From positions 1 to 64,000 of the forward strand of contig NZ_BNAI01000007.1 in NCBI RefSeq assembly GCF_014653215.1: 64,000 nt of DNA, written 5' to 3'. Below the pieces are notes generated by a model that had not been told where the DNA came from, made no database searches, and saw nothing but the letters and a program-made list of their open reading frames with translations. Each line of letters starts with the position of its first letter. The first letter of the stretch is position 1. Positions 45,277 through 54,320 of the stretch are shown in pieces. The stretch comes from Pseudolysinimonas yzui (GTDB lineage Bacteria; Actinomycetota; Actinomycetes; Actinomycetales; Microbacteriaceae). Both the position numbers and the translations under genes were made by a program.

Positions 45277-45313
45277 TCGACGTCGACGCCGCCGAGGCGG
45301 CGGGGATGCCGGC

Positions 45314-48300
45314 TCAGTGTCCGGCAATGACGGGAATCTCCTGGGTGACCGTCGCGACCTGAACCCCGGCCGTGCGGGCGATGCGGTCGGCGACGGCGTC
45401 GGGATCGCTGAACAGCTCGAACGCGTGCACCCGGGCGTAGTGCCAGCCCAGCCGGCGCAGCACCTCGGGTCGCAGCCGCAGGGATTCCCGCAGCGACCGC
45501 CCGAGCAGCACGGTGTCGGTCTCGACGACGACGCAGGTGCCTCCGTTGGCCGCGACGAGACCCAGCTTTCCGCGGTGGCCGAGCGCGACCCGCAGGCCGC
45601 GCGCGGCGAGCCGCCGGGAGAGGTCGACGAGCATCGGGTCGGAATCGTCGGGCAGCGGCGGTTCGGCGCGACGGGCGGCGACCTCGTCGAGGATCTCGGC
45701 GAGCGCGACCGCGCCGTGGCCGAGGCGTCCCTCTTCGATGTCCGCCGGGCGGAAGCAGGTGACGATGACGAGCGAACGGCGGGCCCGGGTCATGGCGATG
45801 GCGAGCAGCCGTTCGCCCCCGGGCTTGCCGAGCGGCCCGAAGTCGCTGAGCACGCGCCCGTGCGGGGTGCGGCCGTAGCCGACCGAGAAGACGACGCGGT
45901 CGCGGCTCTGCGCCGACGCGCGGCCGATCGGCAGCACGTCGAACGGTTCGGCGCGGTCGCTCAGCACGAACTCGGTGAGGGCGGCATTGCCGGGCATCGC
46001 CTCGGCGACGGCCTTCCAGACGCGGGCGGCGTGCTTCTCGCTCGCGGTGACGACCATGAGCGATTCCTGCGGGCGCTGTTCGACGTGCTGCAACACCAGC
46101 TCGACGGCGCGATTGACTTCGGCATCCACGCTCTCGACCGACCCGGTGACGGGGTCGGGCATGCCGGTGCCGTCTTCGACGTACTCCAGCACGAGACTGC
46201 CGTGCCCGAGGAACGAGCCCGCCCACGGCAGGGCGTCGATGGCTCCGCCGTAGAAGCGGCGGTTGACGAGCTGGGCGAGGTCTTCCCCACCCGCGCGGTA
46301 CGACCGGGTCAGCGCGAGCGCGGGCAGCACCGCGCCGAGCCGGGCGAGCACCGAGCGGGCGTGCAGCTCGTCGAGGATGCGGGCGTCGGTCGGCGCCTCT
46401 TCGGCGTCGAGGTCGCGCAGGCCGATCGAGAACGGCGCGGGGGTTTCGGTGACGGCGTCGCCGAACACGACGACCTGCTTGGCGCGGCGGATCGCGCCGA
46501 CGCTTTCGGCGACGGTGAGAGCGCCGGCATCCACGATCACCACCGTGTCGAAACTCATCTCGGGCGCGACCCGGTCGATCTCGTACGGCGAGGCGAGCCA
46601 GACCGGCGCGAGCGCGCGGGACAGGTGCGGGGCGGCGGTGTGCAGGGTGACGGCGTCGACATCGTCGGCACGCAGAATGCTCTTGAGCGCCGCGGCCTCT
46701 TCGGGCCAGTCGAGCAGCCCGATCTTCCAGCCCTCCGCGAGGCGGTGGGCGAGCGCCTGCGCGCTGCCGGCGACGTGCGCTTCGTCGACGAGCCGGAAGT
46801 CGGCTTCGAGGCGTTCGAGCACGTCGGTCTTCGCCCCGAGCAGCGCGCGGTCGTTCTGCAGCAGCGAGTCGAGGGCGCTGCGCCACCAGGCGAGTTCCAG
46901 TTCGGCGGCGACGCCCTCTTCGGGCACGTGCCGGTTGGCGAGGTCGGTGATGAGCGCGTCGAGGTCGAGGGCGCGCAGCACGCCGACGAGCTCGGCGCGC
47001 TCCTGGAGGTTGGCGAGGGCGTCGGAGTCTGCCGCGAGCCGGCCGAGCGTCTCGCCGAGGGCATGCAGCGGCAGGCCGAGCAGCGACGTCTCCCGCGTCG
47101 TGCGACCGAGCGGCTCGTCGAGCTGCTCGAGGTCGGCGGCGACCTGAGCCCAGGCGGCCTGCACCTCGGCGATCCCGGTCGGCACTTCGGGCGTGACCCC
47201 GGTGGCGACGAAGCGCTGCCAGAGGATGCGCTGCCGCTGGATCGCGTCGAGCGCCGCGTGCAGGTCGCGCACGTGCATCCCGGGGCGCACGTACTCCTTC
47301 GCGAGGTGGGTGAGCCGCCGACGATCGCCGGCGCTCATCTCGGGGGCTTCGCGGCGCGGAGCGGTCGCGGCGACGAGTTCGGCGAGCGAGCGGTCGAAGA
47401 CGGCGGGCACGAAGCGGTCGAGGGTGTCGCGGATGTCGGCGAGCAACCGCAGGTAGACACCGAGTTCGGCGATCGACTCGAACGGCCGCATGCGGGTCGC
47501 GCTGATCAGCTCTTGCGCGCGCACCAGCAGCCAGGGCACCGACTCCCCGTGCAGGCGCTTCGCGAGACGGTGCGCCGCCGCGGCCTGGTCGCCGTTGACG
47601 AACACCGCGCCGTACCAGGGGGAATCCGCAGGGCCGTAGCGGAACTCGCCGAGCTTCGCGGCCTCCACCATCGTCTCGGCGGCGGGCGCGCGGTTGGCGG
47701 CGAGCCGCTCGACGGCGGCGCGGTCGAGTCGCGCGGTGGTGGCGGGAGGATGCGGCAGCAGCGCGAGGCGGGACAGTTCGGTCACGCAGTCGAGCACCGA
47801 GACGCCGAGGATCGGGTCGGGGCGGGTGAGGGCTTCGCGGTAGTCGAGCAGCACCCCGCGCAACCGCACCAGGGCCTCGTCGACTTCGGTCATGTCGGGA
47901 GCGGTCGCCCGCTCGTTGCGGGTGATGCCGCGCAGCAGGTCGCGGCGCAGGCTCCGCGGCGACACGGCAACCCCGGGAAGCCCGATGTCGGCGAGCCGGC
48001 GTGAGATCCCGGAGAGCGAACCCCGGCGCGGGCTGACGACGAGCACGCGCTTGCCCTGCCCGATGAGCGCGCCGAGGGCGTTGACGACGGTCTGGGTTCC
48101 GCCGGTGCCGGGCATCGTGGTGACGACGACCGAGTTGCCCGACGCGATCTGGGCGACGACGTTCTCCTGCTCGGCGTCGGCATCCAGCAGCAGCGAGTCG
48201 GTCGACGGGTCGCGCAGGTCGGCGTCGATGACTTCGACCGGGTGCTGCCCCTCGTCGAGCGCCCACTTCGCGGTCGGGTTGCCGGCGAGGGCGTCGAGCA

Positions 48301-49036
48301 CCGGATGCTCGAGTCCGGTCGCGTCGGCGACGAGCGCGTCGGCGACCTCGGCGAACGCCGACACGATCAGCCGCGGCTGCACGCCGAATCCGCTGAGGTG
48401 GCCGGTCAGCGCCCGCAACTGGTCGATGACGGCGTTCGGCTTGAAGGTGCCGTCGCTGTCACTGAGTGCGACGAACGCCTGATCGTCGAGGGTGATCCCG
48501 AACTGGGCGTCGAGGGCGCGGGCGAGGGCCGGGTTGAGCACCGGCTCACCGCGCAGCTTCAGCTCGACATCCCGCCCGTAGCGGCGGATCGCGAGCGGCC
48601 GCAGCAGGATGGGCGCGCAGTAGTCGCCGTCGGGTCCCGACCAGGTGGCGACGCCGATGCCGAGGCGGATCGCGTCGATGCCGCGGGTGCTCGACAGTTC
48701 CAGGCCCTTCGCGGCGATGCGATCGGCGGCGAGGCGAGCGGCCCGCAGGGCCATGTCGTCGCGGATGAGCTGCGAGAGCAGAGTGCTGGCGCCGGTGATG
48801 AACCGGGCGAGCCCGCCGGGGTGGGTCGTCGACAGTTCGATGCGGGTCGTCGGGTCGTCGACGAAGTGCAGCAGCGGCGAGGGGCCGCCGACCTGGGCGA
48901 GCTCGGCGCGCCAGTGTTCCCGCACCGGGGCGGCCGGGTCTCCGCGCCGCCAGTCGCCCGCACCGTCGACGGAGCTCAGCTCGGGACGCGGTGGTTCTGC
49001 GCGCCCCGGGGCAGCGTCGAACTGGTCCTCGTCCAT
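45314..49036 (-). CDS. SF1 helicase / MTES_1575 nuclease-like giant protein with degenerate motifs
   Basis: A 1240-residue intact ORF with the plan of actinobacterial DUF4011-type SF1 helicases ending in an MTES_1575 restriction-endonuclease-like domain (about 1150-1235; EVLRRLGWHYARVHAFELF). The catalytic motifs are altered. The P-loop near 305 reads PGTGGTQT, lacking the lysine of GKT/GKS. The DEAxQ position near 838 reads VIVDAGAL, lacking the glutamate. The following GDPKQLPP position reads GDAVTETP. In the nuclease part the acidic residue of the RIDLAV segment appears to be Gly (KLGLVA). Motif VI (AMTRARRSLVIV) remains. It is probably not an active ATPase or nuclease. I took ATG 49036; GGGAGG lies 11 bases upstream. 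Confidence 0.8.
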   Translation of the reverse strand: MDEDQFDAAPGRAEPPRPELSSVDGAGDWRRGDPAAPVREHWRAELAQVGGPSPLLHFVDDPTTRIELSTTHPGGLARFITGASTLLSQLIRDDMALRAARLAADRIAAKGLELSSTRGIDAIRLGIGVATWSGPDGDYCAPILLRPLAIRRYGRDVELKLRGEPVLNPALARALDAQFGITLDDQAFVALSDSDGTFKPNAVIDQLRALTGHLSGFGVQPRLIVSAFAEVADALVADATGLEHPVLDALAGNPTAKWALDEGQHPVEVIDADLRDPSTDSLLLDADAEQENVVAQIASGNSVVVTTMPGTGGTQTVVNALGALIGQGKRVLVVSPRRGSLSGISRRLADIGLPGVAVSPRSLRRDLLRGITRNERATAPDMTEVDEALVRLRGVLLDYREALTRPDPILGVSVLDCVTELSRLALLPHPPATTARLDRAAVERLAANRAPAAETMVEAAKLGEFRYGPADSPWYGAVFVNGDQAAAAHRLAKRLHGESVPWLLVRAQELISATRMRPFESIAELGVYLRLLADIRDTLDRFVPAVFDRSLAELVAATAPRREAPEMSAGDRRRLTHLAKEYVRPGMHVRDLHAALDAIQRQRILWQRFVATGVTPEVPTGIAEVQAAWAQVAADLEQLDEPLGRTTRETSLLGLPLHALGETLGRLAADSDALANLQERAELVGVLRALDLDALITDLANRHVPEEGVAAELELAWWRSALDSLLQNDRALLGAKTDVLERLEADFRLVDEAHVAGSAQALAHRLAEGWKIGLLDWPEEAAALKSILRADDVDAVTLHTAAPHLSRALAPVWLASPYEIDRVAPEMSFDTVVIVDAGALTVAESVGAIRRAKQVVVFGDAVTETPAPFSIGLRDLDAEEAPTDARILDELHARSVLARLGAVLPALALTRSYRAGGEDLAQLVNRRFYGGAIDALPWAGSFLGHGSLVLEYVEDGTGMPDPVTGSVESVDAEVNRAVELVLQHVEQRPQESLMVVTASEKHAARVWKAVAEAMPGNAALTEFVLSDRAEPFDVLPIGRASAQSRDRVVFSVGYGRTPHGRVLSDFGPLGKPGGERLLAIAMTRARRSLVIVTCFRPADIEEGRLGHGAVALAEILDEVAARRAEPPLPDDSDPMLVDLSRRLAARGLRVALGHRGKLGLVAANGGTCVVVETDTVLLGRSLRESLRLRPEVLRRLGWHYARVHAFELFSDPDAVADRIARTAGVQVATVTQEIPVIAGH

Positions 49037-49120
49037 TCCGAGGTCGTCCTCCCGCCGATCGGCATGCCGCACATCGCCACGATAAGACGCGATCCTCGGG
49101 TTTCCAGGGAGGTGGTCCGG

Positions 49121-49180
49121 GGTTTCGATACACCGCGCCTCCCGGCGCGGCACTCAACCCGCGGTGCCTGACCACGGTTT
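49121..49180. repeat. decayed GTTTCGATAC-type intergenic repeat
   Basis: GGTTTCGATA occurs at 49121-49130 and GGTTTCGATA again near 49176-49185 in direct orientation. Between them is a CCGCGCC-TCCC-GGCGCGG hairpin (49133-49150) and CACTCAACCC. This resembles one half of the element at 45071-45154. It fills the space between the divergent giant gene and the coiled-coil gene. Confidence 0.45.
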
Positions 49181-49211
49181 CGATATCCGCATCCACCTAG
49201 AATCAGTGCCT

Positions 49212-50465
49212 GTGACGCCCGACATCGTGACGGCCTTCGGCACGGCCGGCGGAACCGTCGCGGTCGCCTTCGCCGCGCTGACGGTCGTGGGGGTCGTGCT
49301 TCTCTCCCGCCGGGCCCGCCGCACCGCGAAGGCCCCGCTGCCGGGACGCACGGATGCCGGCGTCGCCCTGGTGCGCGCCGACGATGCCGTACGGGCGGCG
49401 GCCGACGATCTCGCCTTCGCCCTCGCCCAGTTCGGCGAGGACCGCACCCGTGACTTCGCCCGGGCCCTCGAGAGCGCGCGCGCCGACCTCGACCAGGCGT
49501 TCGCGCTGCAGAACCGTCTCGACGACGCCGAGCCCGAGGGCGAGAACCGTCGCAAGGGCTGGGCGAAGAGCATCCGCGCTCTCGCCGACCGCGCCCGCGA
49601 AACCGTGCAGGCCGAAGCCGCCCGCTTCGCCGACCTGCGCCGCAGCGAGGCGAGCGCACCCGAGACGCTCAAGCTGATCCGTTCGCAGCTCGAGGCGGTG
49701 GAGGCGCGCACCCCGGCCGCCGCGAAGGTGCTCGCGGAGCTGCGCTCGACCTACGTCGAGACCGCGGTGGCGCCGGTCGCCGACAACCTCGACGCCGCCG
49801 AGAAGGCCGTCGCCGCGGCGCGGGCCGCGGCCGACGAGGCCGACGCGGCGATCGCCGCGAGCCGGGTGACCGCGGTCACCGATGCGCTCGAGACCGCGCA
49901 ACGGCGTGGCCGGGAGGCGGCGACTCTGCTCGACGCGATCGAGCACCGTCGCGACGAACTCGCCGCCGCGGTCGCCGAGATCGGCACCCTCGCCGCCGAG
50001 CAGCAGCAGGCCCTCGAGCAGGCCCGGGCGCTGCGCGACGCACCCCCCGACCCCGACTCGTCGGCGGCTGTCAACTCCGCGATCGCCGCCCTCGAGGGCG
50101 AACTCGCCGCGATCGGCGGCTCGGGCAGACGCGACCCGGTCGCCGAACTCGACCGGCTGGTGGACGCCGACGACGCCCTCGACGTCGCCGTCTCGGCCGC
50201 GCGCAATCAGCAGCGCCGGCTCGACGGAGCCCGCGGCGCCCTCGCCGGGGCTCTCGTCTCGGCGCGCGCCCAGATCGGCTCGGTCGAGGACTACATCGCC
50301 TCCCGCGGTGGCGGCGCGAGTTCCCGCAGCAAACTCGCCGAAGCCAAGCGCGAACTCGTCGTGGCCGAGAACGAGTCCGACCCGGTCGCCGCCCTCGACG
50401 CGGCCCGTCGCGCGCAGAACCGCGCCCGCGACGCCGACGACCTCGCCCGCTACGCCGGCTCCTGA
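49212..50465 (+). CDS. coiled-coil membrane protein resembling the C-terminal half of TPM-domain proteins
   Basis: A 417-residue protein with one N-terminal membrane helix (about 12-32) followed by a basic stop-transfer RRARR and about 370 residues of Ala/Glu/Arg-rich helices (VRADDAVRAAADDLAFALAQ, FARALESARADLDQAFAL, AQIGSVEDYIASRGG). The soluble part looks like the region that follows the TPM phosphatase domain in actinobacterial TPM proteins often linked with PspA. Here the TPM domain is missing. The start is GTG 49212, 8 bases after TAGAAT; GTG 49206 is possible. The function is unknown. Confidence 0.75.
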   Translation: MTPDIVTAFGTAGGTVAVAFAALTVVGVVLLSRRARRTAKAPLPGRTDAGVALVRADDAVRAAADDLAFALAQFGEDRTRDFARALESARADLDQAFALQNRLDDAEPEGENRRKGWAKSIRALADRARETVQAEAARFADLRRSEASAPETLKLIRSQLEAVEARTPAAAKVLAELRSTYVETAVAPVADNLDAAEKAVAAARAAADEADAAIAASRVTAVTDALETAQRRGREAATLLDAIEHRRDELAAAVAEIGTLAAEQQQALEQARALRDAPPDPDSSAAVNSAIAALEGELAAIGGSGRRDPVAELDRLVDADDALDVAVSAARNQQRRLDGARGALAGALVSARAQIGSVEDYIASRGGGASSRSKLAEAKRELVVAENESDPVAALDAARRAQNRARDADDLARYAGS

Positions 50466-50483
50466 CCGTCGGTACGCCGGCGC

Positions 50484-50555
50484 CGGGTAATCCGTCGCAA
50501 ATGTGACGGATTACCCGGTCAGAGCACCCCGAATTGACGGATTAGTCGGTCACCG
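50484..50555. repeat. dispersed palindromic element, copy B
   Basis: A perfect 14-bp stem CCGGGTAATCCGTC (50484-50497) and GACGGATTACCCGG (50506-50519) with loop GCAAATGT is followed by ACCCCGA and ATTGACGGATTAGTCGG. The motif order is that of copy A at 14284-14349. It lies between convergent genes and reaches the stop of the hydroxyacid dehydrogenase gene. Confidence 0.72.
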
Positions 50556-51446
50556 GATGAGGTTCACCGGGTCGGCGCCCGCGGCGAGCGCGGCGATCTG
50601 CCGGCGCACGAGGGCTTCAACGGCATCCGGCATCGTCGTCACCTGACCGCCGACGTGCGGCGAGATGAGGATGCCGGGCGCGCTCCACAGCGGATGCCTC
50701 GCCGGCAGCGGCTCGGCATCGGTGACGTCGAGCGCCGCCCGCAGCCGACCGGCGACGAGTTCCGCGACCAGGGCGTCGGTGTCGACGATCGCTCCGCGGC
50801 CGATGTTGACGAGAATCGCGCCGTCGGGCATCGCGGCGAGGAAGCCGGCGTCGACGAGGCCGCGCGTCGCGTCGTCGAGCGGCAGGCAGATGACGACGGC
50901 TTCGGCGGTCGACAGCAGCCCGGGTAGCTCCGACAAGGCCGCGACCGCACCGCGTTCGTCCACCCGTCGTGACCGCGCCACCCGCACCGGTCGCGCCCCG
51001 AACGGCAGCAGCCGGTCGAACATCGCACCGCCGAGCCCGCCCGCTCCCAGGATGACGACCCGCAGCCCGAACAGGCCGCGGGTGAATCCGCCGCGCCAGA
51101 TCTCGGCATCCTGCTGCCGCACGAACCGCGGCAGGTCGCGCTGGGCGGCGAGCAGCAGCGCCATCCCGATCTCGGCCGCCGGACCCTCGTGCACGCTGGC
51201 GCCATTGGCGAACGCGACCCCGGGCGGCAGGCGCTCGAGTACCCCGTCGTAGCCGATGCTCTGGCTCTGCACGAGGCGCACGTCGACTCCGGCCAACGCC
51301 CCGAGCAGACTCACCGACCCCATGTACGGCGGCACCACGATGTCGATCGCCGGCCACGGTGCGGGCGAAGCGAGATCCCAGATCGCGACCTCGACCGCAC
51401 CCGCGAGTCGGCTTCGCAGCTCTTCGGTGGGAACGGTGACGCGCAC
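50550..51446 (-). CDS. D-isomer-specific 2-hydroxyacid dehydrogenase
   Basis: A 298-residue NAD(P)-dependent dehydrogenase. The Rossmann loop LGAGGLGGAMFDRLLPFG lies near 130-147, and NIGRGAIVDTDALVAEL and the catalytic His in SPHVGGQV (near 270) follow. It is slightly shorter than the usual 310-330 residues, mainly at the N-terminus. The substrate (glyoxylate, hydroxypyruvate or other 2-keto acid) is not determined. The start is GTG 51446, 6 bases after TACGGT, so it is probably leaderless. Confidence 0.9.
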   Translation of the reverse strand: MRVTVPTEELRSRLAGAVEVAIWDLASPAPWPAIDIVVPPYMGSVSLLGALAGVDVRLVQSQSIGYDGVLERLPPGVAFANGASVHEGPAAEIGMALLLAAQRDLPRFVRQQDAEIWRGGFTRGLFGLRVVILGAGGLGGAMFDRLLPFGARPVRVARSRRVDERGAVAALSELPGLLSTAEAVVICLPLDDATRGLVDAGFLAAMPDGAILVNIGRGAIVDTDALVAELVAGRLRAALDVTDAEPLPARHPLWSAPGILISPHVGGQVTTMPDAVEALVRRQIAALAAGADPVNLIR

Positions 51447-51464
51447 CCCTCGACCGTAGCCGGG

Positions 51465-52262
51465 TCAGCCCATCGCCTTCTTCATCTGGTCGGCGATGAT
51501 GCCGGTCGCCCGCTGCGGCATGAGGCGGGCCATGCGGTCGAGCAGTTTCGCGTCGCTGCCGATCCGCACCTTGTAGCTGCCCTTCTCGATGGCTTCGACG
51601 ATCTGCGCGCCGGCGCTGACGGCGGTGGTCATCTTCATGTTCTGTGCGGCCCCTGCGCTGCCGGGCATCTGCACGCCGGAGTTGGCGGTGATGTTGGTTC
51701 CGACGGCTCCCGGGAAGACGAGCGTGACCGCGACGCTGGTGCCCCGCAGTTCGGCGTAGAGCCCTTCGGTGAACAGCTTCACCGCGGCTTTCGAGGCGCC
51801 GTAGGCGCTCTGCCCGGGGAAGGGCACGAATGCGCCCATGCTCGAGACGTTGACGACGCTTGCCGCCGGGCGTTCCCGCAGCACGGGCAGGAAGGTCTTG
51901 ACGGTGTTGACGGTGCCCCAGAAGTTGACGTTCATCACCCGTTCGATCTCGTCGAAGGTGAGCTCGCTGATCGGCTTGAACTGGTGGATGATGCCGGCCA
52001 CGTTGACGAGGCCGTCGACCGCGCCGTGGGCCTTCTGCACCGCGGCCGGGAGTTTCTCGACGGCGCTGCGGTCGCTGATGTCGACGGCGTGGGTCGACAG
52101 CCGGTCGCCGGCCGCAGCGAGTGCAGCGGTCTCGGCGAGTCCCTCCTCCCGGAGGTCGACCGCGGCGACCCGGCCACCGCCGTTGAGCAGCGCGAGCACC
52201 ACCTCGCGTCCGATGCCGTTGCCGCCGCCCGTGACGACGAAGGTCTTGCCCGAGATCTCCAC
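51465..52262 (-). CDS. short-chain dehydrogenase/reductase
   Basis: A 265-residue classical SDR with the NAD(P) loop VTGGGNGIGRE near the start, NVAGI, catalytic Ser in NVSSMGAF and Tyr/Lys in SAYGASKAAVK. I took GTG 52262 because AGAGGAG lies 6 bases upstream and the fold begins there (EISGKTFVV). ATG 52295 would add 11 residues of unrelated sequence. The C-terminal LMPQRATGIIADQM resembles SDRs described as acyl or lipid dehydrogenases. The substrate is unknown. Confidence 0.87.
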   Translation of the reverse strand: MEISGKTFVVTGGGNGIGREVVLALLNGGGRVAAVDLREEGLAETAALAAAGDRLSTHAVDISDRSAVEKLPAAVQKAHGAVDGLVNVAGIIHQFKPISELTFDEIERVMNVNFWGTVNTVKTFLPVLRERPAASVVNVSSMGAFVPFPGQSAYGASKAAVKLFTEGLYAELRGTSVAVTLVFPGAVGTNITANSGVQMPGSAGAAQNMKMTTAVSAGAQIVEAIEKGSYKVRIGSDAKLLDRMARLMPQRATGIIADQMKKAMG

Positions 52263-52363
52263 GATCCGCTCCTCTCCGCCCTCGCGGGCGGCCATCGACT
52301 TCTCTCGACAGCCAACCTAGGGTCGCGGATGCGCGGGGTGCCGGGACCAACGTCCCACGCGAC

Positions 52364-53626
52364 TCAGAGGATCGCGGCGGCGGAGGGTGCTGTGCGGCCG
52401 GCGAGGTAACCCGCGAGGTGCTCGGCGAGCTCCTCGGAGTCCTGCGCCGCTCCCCCGATGTAGGTGGAGCGGCGGCGGCGCAACAGCGACGTGCCCATCA
52501 CATAGAGTCCCGGCGACTTCGGGATGACGCCGCCCTCGTGCGAGAGCCGCCCCTTGTAGTCGAGCACCGGCACGTCGAGCCACGAGTAGTCGGGCTTGTA
52601 GCCGGTCGCCCAGACGATGGTGCCGACCTTCTCCCGGGCCAGATCGAGTTCCAGCAGCGGCGCGTCGTCCACGACCGTCGGCTCCGCGCGGACCGGTTCG
52701 GTGAGACCATCGACGCCGGTTTCAGCCCAGGCGTCAAAACGGTCCAGCAGCCGGTCGAGTTTCAGATCGGCTAGACGCACCGTGTTGGCCAGCCCGCCCG
52801 AGAACTGGGCGACGCCGTCGTGGATGCGCCCCACCCGGCCGACCACGCGCACCCCGTTCGCTCGCAGCGACGCGATGTCGACGGTGCGACGGTCGTCGCT
52901 GCCGACCAGCTGCGGCGACGGCACGTGGCGGGCGCGGATGATGTCGTCGATCTCATCGAAACGTTCGTCGAGAACGCCCACGGCATCCATCCACCAGAAG
53001 ATGTCGCGGCCGCGGTAGGTGCGCGGCATCCGCACGTGCTCCCCCGCGGCGAGGGTGACGTCGCGGCCGGCGCGGGCGATCTCGTCCGCCAGTTGCGCAC
53101 CCGACGCCGACGCGCCGACGACCAGCACTCCCCCGTCGGCGAGCGACTCCGGCGACCGGTACGTCTTCGCGGTGAGCGAGAGGATGCCGCTGGGCACCCC
53201 GTCGGCGACCGGCGGCAGGTTCGCGATGCCGCTGCCGCCGTTCGCGAGCACAACGGCATCCGCGTCGTATGCGCCGTCGTCGGTGACCACCCGGTAGCCC
53301 GCGCTCGCCTCGGCGGGCGCGACCGACGTGACCGTCACCCCGGAGCGCACGGGCGCGTCGATGGCGCGCGCATACGCCCCGAGGTGGTCGGCGACCTCGG
53401 GGGAGGTCATGAAACCGTCGGGGTCGGCGCCGGCGTAGTCGAACCCGGGAAGCCCGCTCTGCCAGTTGGGGGTCAACAGGCGCAGCGAATCCCAGCGGTC
53501 GCGCCGCCACGAGTTCGCCACCTCACCGCGTTCGAGCACGACGTGGTCGATGCTCCGCTCGGTGAGGCGGCGACTCATGGCGAGACCGGAATGCCCGGCC
53601 CCGACGATCACGACAGTGGTACGCAC
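52364..53626 (-). CDS. flavin-containing monooxygenase (FAD/NADPH type)
   Basis: A 420-residue protein with an N-terminal FAD loop VIVGAGHSGLAMSRRL (about 6-21), LERGEVANSWRRDRWDSLRL (Trp-rich FMO-type segment), an NADPH loop VVGASASGAQLADE near 160, and the late IVWATGYKPDYSWL segment typical of FMOs and related YUCCA/CzcO-like enzymes. It should oxygenate a small N- or S-containing or carbonyl substrate that is not identified. The start is GTG 53626, 6 bases after TACGAT. Confidence 0.88.
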   Translation of the reverse strand: MRTTVVIVGAGHSGLAMSRRLTERSIDHVVLERGEVANSWRRDRWDSLRLLTPNWQSGLPGFDYAGADPDGFMTSPEVADHLGAYARAIDAPVRSGVTVTSVAPAEASAGYRVVTDDGAYDADAVVLANGGSGIANLPPVADGVPSGILSLTAKTYRSPESLADGGVLVVGASASGAQLADEIARAGRDVTLAAGEHVRMPRTYRGRDIFWWMDAVGVLDERFDEIDDIIRARHVPSPQLVGSDDRRTVDIASLRANGVRVVGRVGRIHDGVAQFSGGLANTVRLADLKLDRLLDRFDAWAETGVDGLTEPVRAEPTVVDDAPLLELDLAREKVGTIVWATGYKPDYSWLDVPVLDYKGRLSHEGGVIPKSPGLYVMGTSLLRRRRSTYIGGAAQDSEELAEHLAGYLAGRTAPSAAAIL

Positions 53627-53645
53627 CACGCGATCGTAGCGAGGA

Positions 53646-54203
53646 CTAGGAGACGCTGACCGTGACGTTCGTCGGGTTCGTGAGCGCGTCGAAGACGGCG
53701 GAGCGCTTCTGCGACTGGGCGACGAGCGCCGCGATGTCTTCCTTCGACCCATCGGCGTCGATCTCGAAGTTCACGCGGATGTCGTTGAAGCCGTTGCGCA
53801 CCTCGGGGTCTCCGCCGAGGATGCCGAGGATGTCGTGGTCGCCTTCGACCGTCGCCTTGACGCTCTTCAGCTGGATGCCGCGGTTCTGCGCGACGGCCGC
53901 GACACCGGCGGTGAGACACCCGGCGAGCGCCGCGAGCACGGTCTCGACCGGGGTCGGCGCGTTGTCTTCGGAGGCGAAGACCTCGGGGTGGTCGCCCTCG
54001 AGCACGAACGCCTTGACGTGCTTCTGGCCGGCGCCGAGGCCGGTGAAGTGCTCGATGGTCTGACGCGAGTGGGTGCCGCGGATCCACTCCGAGGTGGCCT
54101 TCCAGGTGAACTGGGCGGCCTCGGGGGCTTCGCGCAGGGCGTCGCGCGCCCCGAGGAGGGCCTCGGTGTTGACTCCGTTGTCGGCGGTGGCGGTGGTGCT
54201 CAT
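53646..54203 (-). CDS. OsmC-family protein, single cysteine
   Basis: A 185-residue OsmC/Ohr-fold protein. The conserved helix with the first redox Cys is AALAGCLTAGVAAVAQ, with the Arg/Glu region (WIRGTHSRQTI) before it. Only one cysteine is present in the whole protein. The second Cys of peroxidatic OsmC/Ohr is replaced within SQKRSAVFDAL. It may therefore not be a classical two-Cys hydroperoxide reductase. AGGAAGGAAG upstream of the ATG is the ribosome site. Confidence 0.9.
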   Translation of the reverse strand: MSTTATADNGVNTEALLGARDALREAPEAAQFTWKATSEWIRGTHSRQTIEHFTGLGAGQKHVKAFVLEGDHPEVFASEDNAPTPVETVLAALAGCLTAGVAAVAQNRGIQLKSVKATVEGDHDILGILGGDPEVRNGFNDIRVNFEIDADGSKEDIAALVAQSQKRSAVFDALTNPTNVTVSVS

Positions 54204-54320
54204 GTGGTGTCTTCCTTCCTGATACCGCGCGGGGGTGTCCGCGCGAAGACACCTCGGACGCTAGTGCGCGATCCTCGGGGAATCGAGGGTTGTTACGCCG
54301 CGTTGCGACGCGTTTCCGGC

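Noticed and set aside
45179-48004. Very long plus-strand frame opposite the helicase-like giant
   Set aside because: It has no recognisable motif and Arg/Gly/Asp-rich composition; the minus-strand frame has family architecture and a proper start.
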